Assembly: GCA_016220095.1 (NCBI GenBank)
Contig: JACRIJ010000104.1
Span: forward strand, 1 to 64,000
Length of the DNA stretch: 64,000 nt
DNA from: Planctomycetota bacterium
Lineage (GTDB): Bacteria; Planctomycetota; MHYJ01; JACQXL01; JACRIJ01
Direction: 5' to 3'
Part shown: positions 19,235 to 29,362 of the stretch, piece after piece
Layout of the letters: each line of letters starts with the position of its first letter
Numbering within the stretch: position 1 is the first letter of the stretch
The notes under the pieces: generated by a model
The model's database searches: none
What the model was told of the DNA's origin: nothing
What the model saw: the letters and a program-made list of their open reading frames with translations, nothing else
Position numbers and translations under genes: made by a program

Positions 19235-22102
19235 ATGAATAAAAGCATTTTTTTAACAATTTCGGCAGTAGTTTTATTATTGCCCGGTGCGGCATTTGCC
19301 GGGGACTATCACCGTGTGTGGGCGACTTCTACCCTGGTTTGTTCCGATTGCCATACCCTGCACGCGGGTTCCGTGCCGTATCCGGTACTGCTCAAATACG
19401 CTACGGTAAACGAACTCTGCGCGTCCTGCCATGACGGTACGGATACGAAGGCGCCCGATGTAATATCACCGGTGACAATGTACACGGGTGATGAACATTC
19501 CGGGGCCGGATTTTTTGCAAATACCGGAGGTTCCGCGAGCGATGTCGCGCACGACCTCGGCGTGTCGGCCGCAATTCCCATGAGTACCAAGCCGGCGATG
19601 ACCCTGATATGCACTACATGCCACGATCCTCACGGGAACGGTTATTACAGAAATCTTAAGCCTGATCCGGACGGAGATACAAGCAATATAACCGTTACCA
19701 TAGGCACAAATATGTTTCAGCAGAATTCACCTCCGATACCGCCGAATGCGGCAACTGTCGCCGATGCATATAAGGAGTCAAATATCGGATATAAATCCAA
19801 CATCTCTGCATGGTGCAGTCAATGCCATGATAAACTTGCCTCTAATCAGGCAGGCACTCTCCCTTCGCATTTCAAAAGGCATCCCGCAGATGTTCCGCTT
19901 AATTCTGCCGGATATCATGCGGATACGGCCAACTGGATTACAAATCCGCTTGGAAATCCGACAAGCGGCGGCGGCGTTGCAACGGGCGATGCGGTATACG
20001 GAATTCCACGGCTTAGATACCAGGTAAGTACCGCGACGGACTATGCGAGCGCTAAAACAGTTGCCGTTTCCAATCAGGTATTCTGCGGATCGTGCCATAC
20101 GGCGCACGGTATGAAATACCAGAAAAACCTCGTTTGGCCGTACAGGAAACAGACAGGAATTGACAATACCGATGCCTTTGCCGCATGTCAGCAGTGTCAT
20201 AACCAGTCATATTGGAGTGGTTCTCCGCACGGAAACACCACAACCGGCGTGGCGCGTACTTCTTCCAATCCCACAGGGGCATGCAACCAGTGCCATGATA
20301 TGCACGATGATGTTACATCTTACAATTACGCGCTTTATACGACAAATACAAATTCATTGTGCTTTACAACAGGTTGTCATGTAAATGCCTCTGCCAGCTA
20401 CCCCGCGCAGGAGGCGGATCGTAATGCCGTGGGATACTTTACGACAAAACGCTGGCCTGGCCAGACTTCTTATGAAAACGCCACGTACTCTCAACACTAT
20501 CTGGACGCGGACTGTATTTATCCCGGCAAAAGCTATTCTGCCGGCGATTGTAAGAATTGCCACGACCCTCACGGTTCAGCCAATACCTATGATATGACCC
20601 TGAATACATATATAGACGGCGGCGTTTATACGAATTATCAGCTATGTTTTGATTGCCATAACGAAACTACCGGGCCTGCGGGCATGAACATTGCCGGGAA
20701 ATATGTAAAAAACCTGTATAGCATCGCGGATAACCAATCTGGGCATCAGATACGTAATTCCGCAAAATCAGTTTCAAATTTTGCAGGTTCCAAACTTGCC
20801 ATTGGCGATAAACTGCCCTGCTACGACTGTCACGGGCCCCACGGTTCAAAAGGCAATAACGGCACCCAGCCGAACAAGAAAATTCTGAGTGATCAGCGCA
20901 CAGGATGGTCAAATCTTGATACGGCTGTCGCCGCGAATAACCGTACGTTCTGCCTTGGTTGCCACGTCGCGTCCAACGGGGTAGCCGGTTCAAATACCGT
21001 GGAAGGCATAGCCATGAATACCATACCGGTATTTCCGTCAACCGGATTCCAGCCGCACGCAACAACGGGCACAGATTCATGCAGTGACTGCCATGGCGAT
21101 AATTACACGAACAACACGGCGCGAAATGCCCATCATCCGGATAATTCGGATTGTAAATTCTGTCATAATGCCGCGCAGGGCTCGCACAGGCAGGTAGTGC
21201 AGAACGGCGGTACGGGCGGCGATTTTGACGATACTACGCATCATATCGGGGATGTTGTGGGCACGGAAAATGTTACGAATGCCGACTGTGTCATGTGCCA
21301 TAAGCAAAGCAATCATCCATATACAACGGATGCCACGACAATCTACCTGAGAAACGTTGATACCGGTGCGGCAATTACTTACGTAAGGGGAGACACCTCT
21401 TCGGCAAACCTGACGAATCTTGACAATTTTTGTCTTGCATGTCATGACGCTGCCGGCGCTAATGGCGACACTACACCATTTTCGGATAATGCCGTTGCTC
21501 TGGATGTAAATGCTCAATTTAACACGGCAAATCCATCCCATCACGCCGTTAAAGGCGCAAGATATACGCCGGCCGGCGCATCCGGTATTCTCGCAGCCGC
21601 GTTTGTTAACGGCTGGGCCGACAATAGCACCCTTCACTGCAGTGATTGCCATTGCACGGCAACTAATGCGCACGGAGACGGCAAGGCTGTTGCAAGCAGG
21701 CCGTCTTTGATTAAAGGGTACACGTCGGGAACGGTCTATCCCGGCGGCACTGCCGGCGTTGACGGGTACATCTGTTTTTTATGCCATGGTTACCTTACGT
21801 ATGATACGCCTAATATAACGACACCGAATAATTCCAGGTTTGACCATAACGCGAATGGCGGACATGCTACAAAGGATGTTTACAGGGGAATCTATTGTCT
21901 TGTATGCCACGGTGGATATGTTAAGGGTTATATACATGGAGAAAACGATACATCGGATATAAATATAATGCAACATTTTCTGTCCGGCGCGGCTTTGCGC
22001 AGTTGGCAGAGATCCGGGGCAAATGAAAGCTGTAATACGACAGGCAGTATATCGGCATGTTCCCAGCATAACGGGGGCAAAACGTACGGTTATAATTACT
22101 AA
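19235..22102 (+). CDS. Large secreted multiheme cytochrome c (18 CXXCH + 1 CX4CH)
   Basis: Signal peptide ending AAFAG; motifs counted in translation from CSDCH to CLVCH; CFTTGCH at 20360-20380. Confidence 0.9.
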   Translation: MNKSIFLTISAVVLLLPGAAFAGDYHRVWATSTLVCSDCHTLHAGSVPYPVLLKYATVNELCASCHDGTDTKAPDVISPVTMYTGDEHSGAGFFANTGGSASDVAHDLGVSAAIPMSTKPAMTLICTTCHDPHGNGYYRNLKPDPDGDTSNITVTIGTNMFQQNSPPIPPNAATVADAYKESNIGYKSNISAWCSQCHDKLASNQAGTLPSHFKRHPADVPLNSAGYHADTANWITNPLGNPTSGGGVATGDAVYGIPRLRYQVSTATDYASAKTVAVSNQVFCGSCHTAHGMKYQKNLVWPYRKQTGIDNTDAFAACQQCHNQSYWSGSPHGNTTTGVARTSSNPTGACNQCHDMHDDVTSYNYALYTTNTNSLCFTTGCHVNASASYPAQEADRNAVGYFTTKRWPGQTSYENATYSQHYLDADCIYPGKSYSAGDCKNCHDPHGSANTYDMTLNTYIDGGVYTNYQLCFDCHNETTGPAGMNIAGKYVKNLYSIADNQSGHQIRNSAKSVSNFAGSKLAIGDKLPCYDCHGPHGSKGNNGTQPNKKILSDQRTGWSNLDTAVAANNRTFCLGCHVASNGVAGSNTVEGIAMNTIPVFPSTGFQPHATTGTDSCSDCHGDNYTNNTARNAHHPDNSDCKFCHNAAQGSHRQVVQNGGTGGDFDDTTHHIGDVVGTENVTNADCVMCHKQSNHPYTTDATTIYLRNVDTGAAITYVRGDTSSANLTNLDNFCLACHDAAGANGDTTPFSDNAVALDVNAQFNTANPSHHAVKGARYTPAGASGILAAAFVNGWADNSTLHCSDCHCTATNAHGDGKAVASRPSLIKGYTSGTVYPGGTAGVDGYICFLCHGYLTYDTPNITTPNNSRFDHNANGGHATKDVYRGIYCLVCHGGYVKGYIHGENDTSDINIMQHFLSGAALRSWQRSGANESCNTTGSISACSQHNGGKTYGYNY

Positions 22103-22105
22103 ATA

Positions 22106-23101
22106 ATGTTTTCGAAAATAATAAATAAACTCGCAATAATAATATTAATTGCCATCGCGGTGTTTCTGACAGTATTTGTGCTTTCTCCGCAGTGTTCCTT
22201 TGCGCCGTATTTTACGGGAGAAAAAATACGCCGGTGGTTTTTCATCGTGCTTGTTGCCGCTCTTTATATCGTTCTTACATTTTGTACGGTAGACCGTATA
22301 TGGCGGCAGGTCAGGAGCAAATATAACAGCCCTTCCTGGTGGGGATCCATAATTTTTCATGCGAGTTTTTATGTAATAGTAACAGGCGCATGCATCAGTA
22401 TAGGCGGAAGAAAAACAGGCCTGGAACTTTTTACGGAGAGCGAAACCGTAATTTTTTCAGAAAACAATTATCTTTTGCATGACCGGCCGCCTTTCGCAGT
22501 AAAATTGAACAGGTTTTTGCCCGTATTTGAAAACGACATGCCGGTTGATTACGCCTGCGATTTTTCAGTTTATTACGATACGGCAGAAGGATGGATGCAG
22601 GCAAGGAAGTCCGGCTTGAAGGTCAACATGCCCCTTGAAGAACAAGGGGTGTCTTTGGTGTTTAAGCGCTGGGGCTATTCCCCGAGGATTATAATTCGGG
22701 ACAATGAATACAACGAAATTATCGGCATGTTTAACCTTAATCTCGGCGAAAAAATTGAGAACGGGAATCCGCAAAAATTTTTTACCGATTTCACCAGCGT
22801 GCCAAATACCAATTTGAAATTGGAATTAAAATTTTATCCGGAAATGGAGAATGGGAAACATGTGCCCGCGTATACGGCGAGAAACCCCCGCATATACGCG
22901 AAATTGTATTCCGGCAAACGGGTTTATGTTGATGGTTATATTGCAATGAAAGAATCGCTTGTTTCCGATACGCTGACCCTTACATTTGACGATTTTAATT
23001 ACTGGGTCGGCGTTGAGGTTGTCAACGACATCGGAGAAAACATTGTCTTTGCCGGTTTTGTAATTGCCGTAATAGGATTGGCATTTAGAATGCTTTTTTG
23101 A
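22106..23101 (+). CDS. ResB/Ccs1-like cytochrome c biogenesis protein
   Basis: Multiple TM, large periplasmic domain; immediately upstream of CcsA-like gene. Confidence 0.7.
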   Translation: MFSKIINKLAIIILIAIAVFLTVFVLSPQCSFAPYFTGEKIRRWFFIVLVAALYIVLTFCTVDRIWRQVRSKYNSPSWWGSIIFHASFYVIVTGACISIGGRKTGLELFTESETVIFSENNYLLHDRPPFAVKLNRFLPVFENDMPVDYACDFSVYYDTAEGWMQARKSGLKVNMPLEEQGVSLVFKRWGYSPRIIIRDNEYNEIIGMFNLNLGEKIENGNPQKFFTDFTSVPNTNLKLELKFYPEMENGKHVPAYTARNPRIYAKLYSGKRVYVDGYIAMKESLVSDTLTLTFDDFNYWVGVEVVNDIGENIVFAGFVIAVIGLAFRMLF

Positions 23102-23108
23102 ACCAAAC

Positions 23109-23147
23109 ATTGAACTTAATTGAACCGGATTGAACAACGTTGAACAA
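23109..23147. repeat. Short tandem ATTGAAC-type repeats
   Basis: ATTGAACTTAATTGAACCGGATTGAACAACGTTGAAC. Confidence 0.7.
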
Positions 23148-23156
23148 TTTTAATAT

Positions 23157-23981
23157 ATGACAAACTTGGAATTAATATTATTAAAAATTACAATAGGTCT
23201 TTACCTGGTAAGTAGCCTGTGGCTGGCTGGCGGTTTTATTTTTAACCGTGAAAAATTAAGAAAATTTTTTGCATTGCCGGTATTAATCGCCCTTGCGGCG
23301 CATACGGCGGTGATTATTGTGCGCTGGAGCGCCACGGGCCACGGCCCGGTGATGAAGGACTATGAAAACGCCCTGCTTGGCGCCTGGTTGACGGTGGCTT
23401 TATATTTACTGTTGGTATTCAAATGGCGCGAAATGGCCGTTATAGGCATAGTTATAGCCCCGCTCGCCATGCTCCTGCTCGGGTACGCGTTTATGACGGA
23501 ACCAGTCCTGGAGCGGCTTTCGCCGGGGTATAAATCCTTTTGGCTTTACGTGCACGTATTTACCGCATGGCTTGCGTTCGGCGCTTATGCGATCGCGTCC
23601 GGATTTGCAGTTGCGTTTTTTATGCGCGGTCATTATGACAAAAAATCCGTACAAACGAAAATTCCAGAGTTGTCTGAACTTGATTTGACCGCGTTTCGCA
23701 TAGTCCTTTTCGGATTTATACTGCACGCAATAATGATAGCCGCGGGTTCCATTTGGGCGGCAAAATTGTGGGGGAGCTACTGGTCGTGGGACCCGATAGA
23801 AACATGGTCGCTGATATCCTGGCTTTGCTACGGGATAATAATCCATTTGCGATTGGCCTTTGCCTGGAAAAATCAGAGGTTTGCCGTGATGATAATGCTG
23901 GCGCTTGTGACGGTTATAATAGCCTGGTTAGGAATAAACTGGATACCGTCAAGCGACCATGTATTCAGCAAGTTGGAATGA
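23157..23981 (+). CDS. ccsA: CcsA/ResC-type cytochrome c assembly protein
   Basis: WWD-like signature WAAKLWGSYWSWDPIETWSLISWLCYG; multiple TM segments. Confidence 0.9.
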   Translation: MTNLELILLKITIGLYLVSSLWLAGGFIFNREKLRKFFALPVLIALAAHTAVIIVRWSATGHGPVMKDYENALLGAWLTVALYLLLVFKWREMAVIGIVIAPLAMLLLGYAFMTEPVLERLSPGYKSFWLYVHVFTAWLAFGAYAIASGFAVAFFMRGHYDKKSVQTKIPELSELDLTAFRIVLFGFILHAIMIAAGSIWAAKLWGSYWSWDPIETWSLISWLCYGIIIHLRLAFAWKNQRFAVMIMLALVTVIIAWLGINWIPSSDHVFSKLE

Positions 23982-24025
23982 TTACGGATTCTAAGATTGA
24001 AAGATTTTGAGATTGGAAGATTATT
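23981..24025. repeat. GATTCTAAGATT-type repeat
   Basis: GATTACGGATTCTAAGATTGAAAGATTTTGAGATTGGAAGATT. Confidence 0.7.
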
Positions 24026-24029
24026 GAGA

Positions 24030-25514
24030 ATGCTTAAAAACAAGAAAATACTGCTTATAACGCCGCCTTATCATTGCGGCGTTGTGGAATCCGCCGGCAG
24101 ATGGCCGAATCTCGGCCTGCTTTACATCGCGGGTGAACTTCGTAAAACGGGCTTTGAACCGGTTTATTACGATGCCATGGCAAAATTCCATACAATGGAA
24201 GAGGTCGTGCGCACCATTAAAGATACACAGCCAGGCGCGGTCGTAATTACCGCTATTACCGCCACCATAAATACTGCACTGGAAGTTCTAAAGCACGTAA
24301 AAAAAATCGGTCCGGACATTATTACAGTGCTTGGCGGAATTCATCCTACCTTTTGCAGTGAGCAAATACTTCAGGAAAATACGGATATAGTTGATTTCTG
24401 TTGTATAGGCGAAGGCGAACATACATTACAGGAATTACTTCTTACTGTGGATGCCCTGCGATGCGATTACGACAAAAACCTGCTTCAGGCAGTCAGGGGA
24501 ATAGCTTTTATGTATAACGGTCAAGCCGTCAAAACTGCGTCAAGGCCGTTTATAGAAGACCTTGACACGCTTTCACCGGCCTGGGATATCGTCAACTGGA
24601 AAGACTATCCGCTTTACTTCATAGATAATTCCATAGTGGCAATAGTTTCCTCTTCCAGAGGATGCACCAATCACTGCGCATTTTGTTCCCAGCATAAATT
24701 CTGGAACAGCACGTACAGAGAACGGGATCCCTGGAAATTTGCGGATGAAATGGAACTGCTCGCGGCGGAATACGGCATAAATGTTTTTTTCATAGCCGAC
24801 GAATACCCCACCCGTTCCAGGGAACGCTGGGAGAAAATACTGGATATTCTTATTGAAAAAAATCTCGGCGTGCACATATTGCTTGAAACTTGCGTAGCGG
24901 ACATCATTCGCGATGCGGATATCCTGTGGAAATACCGCAAGGCAGGCATAATGTTCGTTTATCTCGGCGTAGAATCCACAAAGGATTCCAGGCTTGAGAT
25001 GTTCAAAAAAGACATAAAATTTGAACAGAGCCGCGATGCCATAAAATTGCTCAAGACCGCCGGAATGATAACCGAAAGTTCCCTTATTATCGGAATGCCC
25101 GACGAAACGCCGGGCACCATAGCGGAAACGCTTGAACTGGCGTTTCTCTATGGCACGGATTATATGCATTTTCTGTTTATTACGCCGTGGCCTTACGCGG
25201 ATATGTACGAACAGCTGAAGACTTTCATAGAGGAAACGGATTTTTCAAAATACAATCTTGTTGAACCGATAATACGCTCCAATTACATGACCCGGAAGGA
25301 ACTTATGCAATCGGTGCTTAACTGCTATAAAGAATATTATTCCCGCAGGATACCGGAATGGCATGCGATGCGCGGCGATGAATTCAAAAAACAATGTCTT
25401 CTGAAAGGAATGAAGGCTATAATGGAGAATTCATTCCTGAAAAAGCACATGCACGAAGTCAAGAGTTTTAAGTCCGGCGTTCCGGGGCCTGAGTTGCCGG
25501 TCTCGGGCCATTGA
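24030..25514 (+). CDS. B12-binding domain radical SAM protein
   Basis: N-terminal cobalamin-type domain (ITAITATINTALEVLKHVKK...VLGGIHPTF) and CTNHCAFCSQ SAM cluster motif; ATG at 24030 chosen over track start 23997. Confidence 0.88.
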   Translation: MLKNKKILLITPPYHCGVVESAGRWPNLGLLYIAGELRKTGFEPVYYDAMAKFHTMEEVVRTIKDTQPGAVVITAITATINTALEVLKHVKKIGPDIITVLGGIHPTFCSEQILQENTDIVDFCCIGEGEHTLQELLLTVDALRCDYDKNLLQAVRGIAFMYNGQAVKTASRPFIEDLDTLSPAWDIVNWKDYPLYFIDNSIVAIVSSSRGCTNHCAFCSQHKFWNSTYRERDPWKFADEMELLAAEYGINVFFIADEYPTRSRERWEKILDILIEKNLGVHILLETCVADIIRDADILWKYRKAGIMFVYLGVESTKDSRLEMFKKDIKFEQSRDAIKLLKTAGMITESSLIIGMPDETPGTIAETLELAFLYGTDYMHFLFITPWPYADMYEQLKTFIEETDFSKYNLVEPIIRSNYMTRKELMQSVLNCYKEYYSRRIPEWHAMRGDEFKKQCLLKGMKAIMENSFLKKHMHEVKSFKSGVPGPELPVSGH

Positions 25515-27994
25515 TGTTCATGCTTAAAAAACTAATGAAATACGCAGACTATTTTTTGTTGACAATATACGCAGTATTATTCATCGCATCTGCGGAAACC
25601 GTTTTTGCCGATGGCGATCTTTACGGTTCCATCAGCACGCGTTTTGCGGAAAACAAGGTCGCTGACGACATTACGTCCAGACTGTTTAATACGCTGAGTT
25701 TCGGATACCAGGATTCTGTATTGGACAATATCGCCGTGCAGTTTAACGGAAATATGACTTACAGCGACGATGACCAGAAAAAATATGAAGATTTTATCCC
25801 GTGGTTCGGGCTTTCCCTGTCCAGAGACAATATCGCGTGTTCGGTAAATTACAGCGATTACGAAAACAAAAACTATAAGAACGCTTCGGGCATACTGTCA
25901 ACATCCGTGCTTAGTACCGGCCTGAATTTTTCGCCGCAGGACCTTCCTTCAATCGGACTTAGTTATTCCGTGCGCCAAAGTGAAGATGACCTTTCGCCCA
26001 AGACAGCGGATAATAAAATCGCAACCTATACGATGAATACCAATTACCATTTAGGAATTTTTTACGCGTTTTACAACCGCAATAATAACAAATATACCAA
26101 CAAAATCTCCGGATTTTTAACGATAACGCTTTCTTCCGGAATTTCTTATATTGCCACAGACGTATTGTCCGCGGTTTTTGTATCGGACACGGCTAATAAC
26201 AGGATAGTTAAATATTCAAATGACGGAACATATATAAGTTCTATAGGCAATGGAGGCACTGCCTCCGCCGAATTCAATTCGCCAAAGGGCATATGCCTGG
26301 ATCCGCAGGGAAATCTTTACGTGATAGACTCCCTGAACAGCCGCGTGCAGAAGTTTGATAACGAAGGCAATTTTATACTGAAATGGGGCGATGCCGGTAC
26401 AGGCAATGGCGAATTCAATACGCCATCGGGCATAGCTTCCGATGGCGTCGCTGTGTATGTAACGGATGCCGGCAACAATCGTGTGCAGAAATTTGACCTG
26501 AACGGGGTTTTTGTAGCCATGTGGGGAAGCACAGGTTCTTCCGCTGGGGAATTCATAGGTCCGCAGGGTATCGCGGCGTATGGCTCTTCCGTGTATGTCG
26601 TTGACACAAATAATCATCGTGTGCAGAAATTCAGCGTTGACGGGAGTTTTCAACTTCAGTGGGGAAGCTCGGGAAACAATATAGGCGAATTTTTTATGCC
26701 GTCAGGAATAGCAGTGGATTCGGCCGGGTTCGCTTATGTTACGGATTCGGCAAACAACAGGGTGCAGAAATTCACAGGTACAGGTGGATTCGTGTCCCAA
26801 TGGGGTTCGTATGGCGACCAGGACGGGCAGTTTGCTACGCCGTTTGGCATAGCAGCTGATCAGGGAAACAATATTTACATTACGGATCAAAATAATACCA
26901 GAATTGAAAAATTTTCATCTAACGGTATATTCCTGTATTCATGGGGCAAGGTGTATATTCCCAACGCGGCGCAAAGGACTGAAAACGTTCAGGATTCTTA
27001 CGGCGTTGGATTTTCCTACCAGCCGTGGAATTTTATGAATATCAGCGTAAATACGAATTTCAATTCGTCAGAATCTTTTAAGAATCAGGAAGTTACGGGA
27101 AAAGCTTTTCAGGAATCATATACCGTAATTTTGTCAATCAAGCCGGTTTCACCGGTAAATATATCATATTCATTTACAAGCCAGCGTTTACGCAATGAAA
27201 GCCAGTCCGGCCTGGAAACACAGCAGACTGACATAAACAGTACGCTTTCAGCAACGCTTGCTTTGCACAGGAATTTATCGCTGTCGTCCGGTTACGCGGT
27301 ACAATCTGTTTTCGGCGACGGGCTTGAGGATGTTGACAGCACAACATGGCGCATAGGCATGCTTACACAGCCGTTTTCAAAACTTTTGGCAACCGTTAAT
27401 TATTCTAATATTGTTGCCGAAAACAACGGCGAAAAAGTGTCGGATTCAGACAGCTTAGGGTTGTCCACGCAATGGAAAATGATGTCCAAGACCAGTTTAA
27501 ACCTTGATTATTATTACAATTTTAATTATAATATACTTACAAACCAGGCATCGGTATCCAGGTTGATGAAAGCGGAATGGTTTGCTTCACCGGTGGAGAA
27601 CTTCGTATGGAATCTCCGGTATGAAAAGAATATGGCCGAAAGCGAAGCAGGCAATGCCGGCGCCGATGCTTACAACACATATATATATTACATGCTATCG
27701 GGTGAAACTTCTGCAGGCGCGAATTTCGGATACAGGACAAATGAAAACCCGGCAGGCGATGCGGCAAGGTCTTTTTCGCAGACTTATACTTTTGAAAAGC
27801 GTATATCGGAAATAACGGATTTTTTTCTGTCATTTATAGCTGAATCAGGGACTTATTCCAGCCAGGTCATAAGCCCGAGGATAATGTTCAGGATTACCGA
27901 TACCACGGCGCTTTCGTTGAATTCGCAAAAATTCCTGAAGGGGCCGTCGGAAGGCGATTATACGATGTCCATGGAATTATCCATTAGATTTTAA
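25511..27994 (+). CDS. Putative outer-membrane beta-barrel protein with internal six-repeat NHL propeller
   Basis: Signal peptide; NHL units DTANNRIVKY, DSLNSRVQKF, DAGNNRVQKF, DTNNHRVQKF, DSANNRVQKF, DQNNTRIEKF; amphipathic strand-rich flanks; C-terminal phenylalanine (SMELSIRF). Confidence 0.72.
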   Translation: MMFMLKKLMKYADYFLLTIYAVLFIASAETVFADGDLYGSISTRFAENKVADDITSRLFNTLSFGYQDSVLDNIAVQFNGNMTYSDDDQKKYEDFIPWFGLSLSRDNIACSVNYSDYENKNYKNASGILSTSVLSTGLNFSPQDLPSIGLSYSVRQSEDDLSPKTADNKIATYTMNTNYHLGIFYAFYNRNNNKYTNKISGFLTITLSSGISYIATDVLSAVFVSDTANNRIVKYSNDGTYISSIGNGGTASAEFNSPKGICLDPQGNLYVIDSLNSRVQKFDNEGNFILKWGDAGTGNGEFNTPSGIASDGVAVYVTDAGNNRVQKFDLNGVFVAMWGSTGSSAGEFIGPQGIAAYGSSVYVVDTNNHRVQKFSVDGSFQLQWGSSGNNIGEFFMPSGIAVDSAGFAYVTDSANNRVQKFTGTGGFVSQWGSYGDQDGQFATPFGIAADQGNNIYITDQNNTRIEKFSSNGIFLYSWGKVYIPNAAQRTENVQDSYGVGFSYQPWNFMNISVNTNFNSSESFKNQEVTGKAFQESYTVILSIKPVSPVNISYSFTSQRLRNESQSGLETQQTDINSTLSATLALHRNLSLSSGYAVQSVFGDGLEDVDSTTWRIGMLTQPFSKLLATVNYSNIVAENNGEKVSDSDSLGLSTQWKMMSKTSLNLDYYYNFNYNILTNQASVSRLMKAEWFASPVENFVWNLRYEKNMAESEAGNAGADAYNTYIYYMLSGETSAGANFGYRTNENPAGDAARSFSQTYTFEKRISEITDFFLSFIAESGTYSSQVISPRIMFRITDTTALSLNSQKFLKGPSEGDYTMSMELSIRF

Positions 27995-27999
27995 GGAGT

Positions 28000-28584
28000 A
28001 TGCTGATGATAAGAAATTATTTGCAAGGCGCTATAAAACAGGCAATGATTATACCGTTCCTGGTCATATTGATTGGTTGCAGCAGTGTTTCAAATTCAGC
28101 CTATCTTCATCCTGAATTTGATATGGCCGCAGTACGCAAGGTTGCCGTTGTTACATTTGCAAATTATTCCAAAGAACCCATGGCCGGCGAAAAAGTGACC
28201 AATATGTTTTTTACCCAGCTTCTCAGCACAGGGCTTTTTGACGTGTCGGAACCGGCAAGGACCGAGGAGATCATTAAGAAACACAAAAACGGCTCTGGTA
28301 TTGATTTGCTTGTCATGCAGAAAATGAAGGAATCATTGAATATCCAGGCAGTTTTTATGGGATCTGTGGATGAATATTCTTTTGCCTCCTTCGGCAGTAA
28401 AACCTATCCGCTTGTCACAATTTCCGCCCGGCTCGTGGATTGCGAAACAGGCACGATACTTTGGACGTCTACAATTACAGGTGACGGATCATCGTCCGTT
28501 CCGGTGCTGAATATTGGCGCGATAAAAACACTGCCGGAACTTGCACAGGCACTGTGTGTCAGGATTGTGAGCACTATAAAATAA
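28000..28584 (+). CDS. Small lipoprotein, CsgG/LpoB-like fold suspected
   Basis: Lipobox LIGC; VRKVAVVTFANYSKEPMAGEKVTNMFFTQLLSTGLFDVSEPARTEEI pattern. Confidence 0.6.
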   Translation: MLMIRNYLQGAIKQAMIIPFLVILIGCSSVSNSAYLHPEFDMAAVRKVAVVTFANYSKEPMAGEKVTNMFFTQLLSTGLFDVSEPARTEEIIKKHKNGSGIDLLVMQKMKESLNIQAVFMGSVDEYSFASFGSKTYPLVTISARLVDCETGTILWTSTITGDGSSSVPVLNIGAIKTLPELAQALCVRIVSTIK

Positions 28585-28594
28585 GGGATAAAAC

Positions 28595-29353
28595 ATGAAA
28601 AAAAAATATCTGTTATTTTTGCTTTTTAATGCCGTTCTGTTTGCGCCGGGCGGATGTAGAACATCCAATGTAGTTTCTTCCGCTTCACAGCCTGCGGAAA
28701 TAGACGCTTTTTACGTCAGAAGGATTGCCGTTGTGCCGTTTGACAACCTTACCGGTCTTCCGAACGATGCAGGCAGAAAAATTACAAATACACTCGTGGC
28801 GGATGTTTATTCCCGGAATGCGTTTGAACTTCTTAACAGCGGTGAATTGGAAGGCTTTCTTACGGATGAAAGGATACGCTATTCTTCCGATTTTACCATG
28901 CAGAAAACACAGAAACTCCTTTCCAAATACAATGTGCATGCCGTGCTTCTCGGCAGTATCAATGAATATTCCTACGCAAGCGCGGGTACGGAACAGCTTC
29001 CGGTAATAAGCATTTCCGCAAGGATGCTTGATACGCGTACGGCAAAAATAATATGGGCGTACAATGTAACTGCCGAAGCGCGCGAAACGGCATTCGGATT
29101 GGGTTCTATAAGAAGCCTCGCTAATTTGACAGAACTTGCGATTAATGATATAGTTGACAGTTTAATTGCGGCAAAATCCGAAACCGCCTTATCCGGCAGT
29201 CAGGGTGCGGATGCCGTGCAAACGGATAGGAGTACGCCTGAAAATCCAAATGTGCAATCGTCCATAATAATTATAGATGAAAGTGAAAAAAATTATACCA
29301 GGGAAAAATCCAAAGAATATTGGTATAAAATAGTCAAAGACTACAAAAAATAG
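28595..29353 (+). CDS. Small lipoprotein paralogous to preceding gene (CsgG/LpoB-like fold suspected)
   Basis: Lipobox-like PGGC; VRRIAVVPFDNLTGLPNDAGRKITNTLVADVYSRNAFELLNSGELEGFL; LLGSINEYSYAS matches FMGSVDEYSFAS. Confidence 0.6.
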   Translation: MKKKYLLFLLFNAVLFAPGGCRTSNVVSSASQPAEIDAFYVRRIAVVPFDNLTGLPNDAGRKITNTLVADVYSRNAFELLNSGELEGFLTDERIRYSSDFTMQKTQKLLSKYNVHAVLLGSINEYSYASAGTEQLPVISISARMLDTRTAKIIWAYNVTAEARETAFGLGSIRSLANLTELAINDIVDSLIAAKSETALSGSQGADAVQTDRSTPENPNVQSSIIIIDESEKNYTREKSKEYWYKIVKDYKK

Positions 29354-29362
29354 CATTATAGA

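Noticed and set aside
26250-26950. Tandem DNA similarity resembling a CRISPR-like array
   Set aside because: Periodicity is explained by six NHL protein repeats in an intact frame; no constant repeat and spacer structure.
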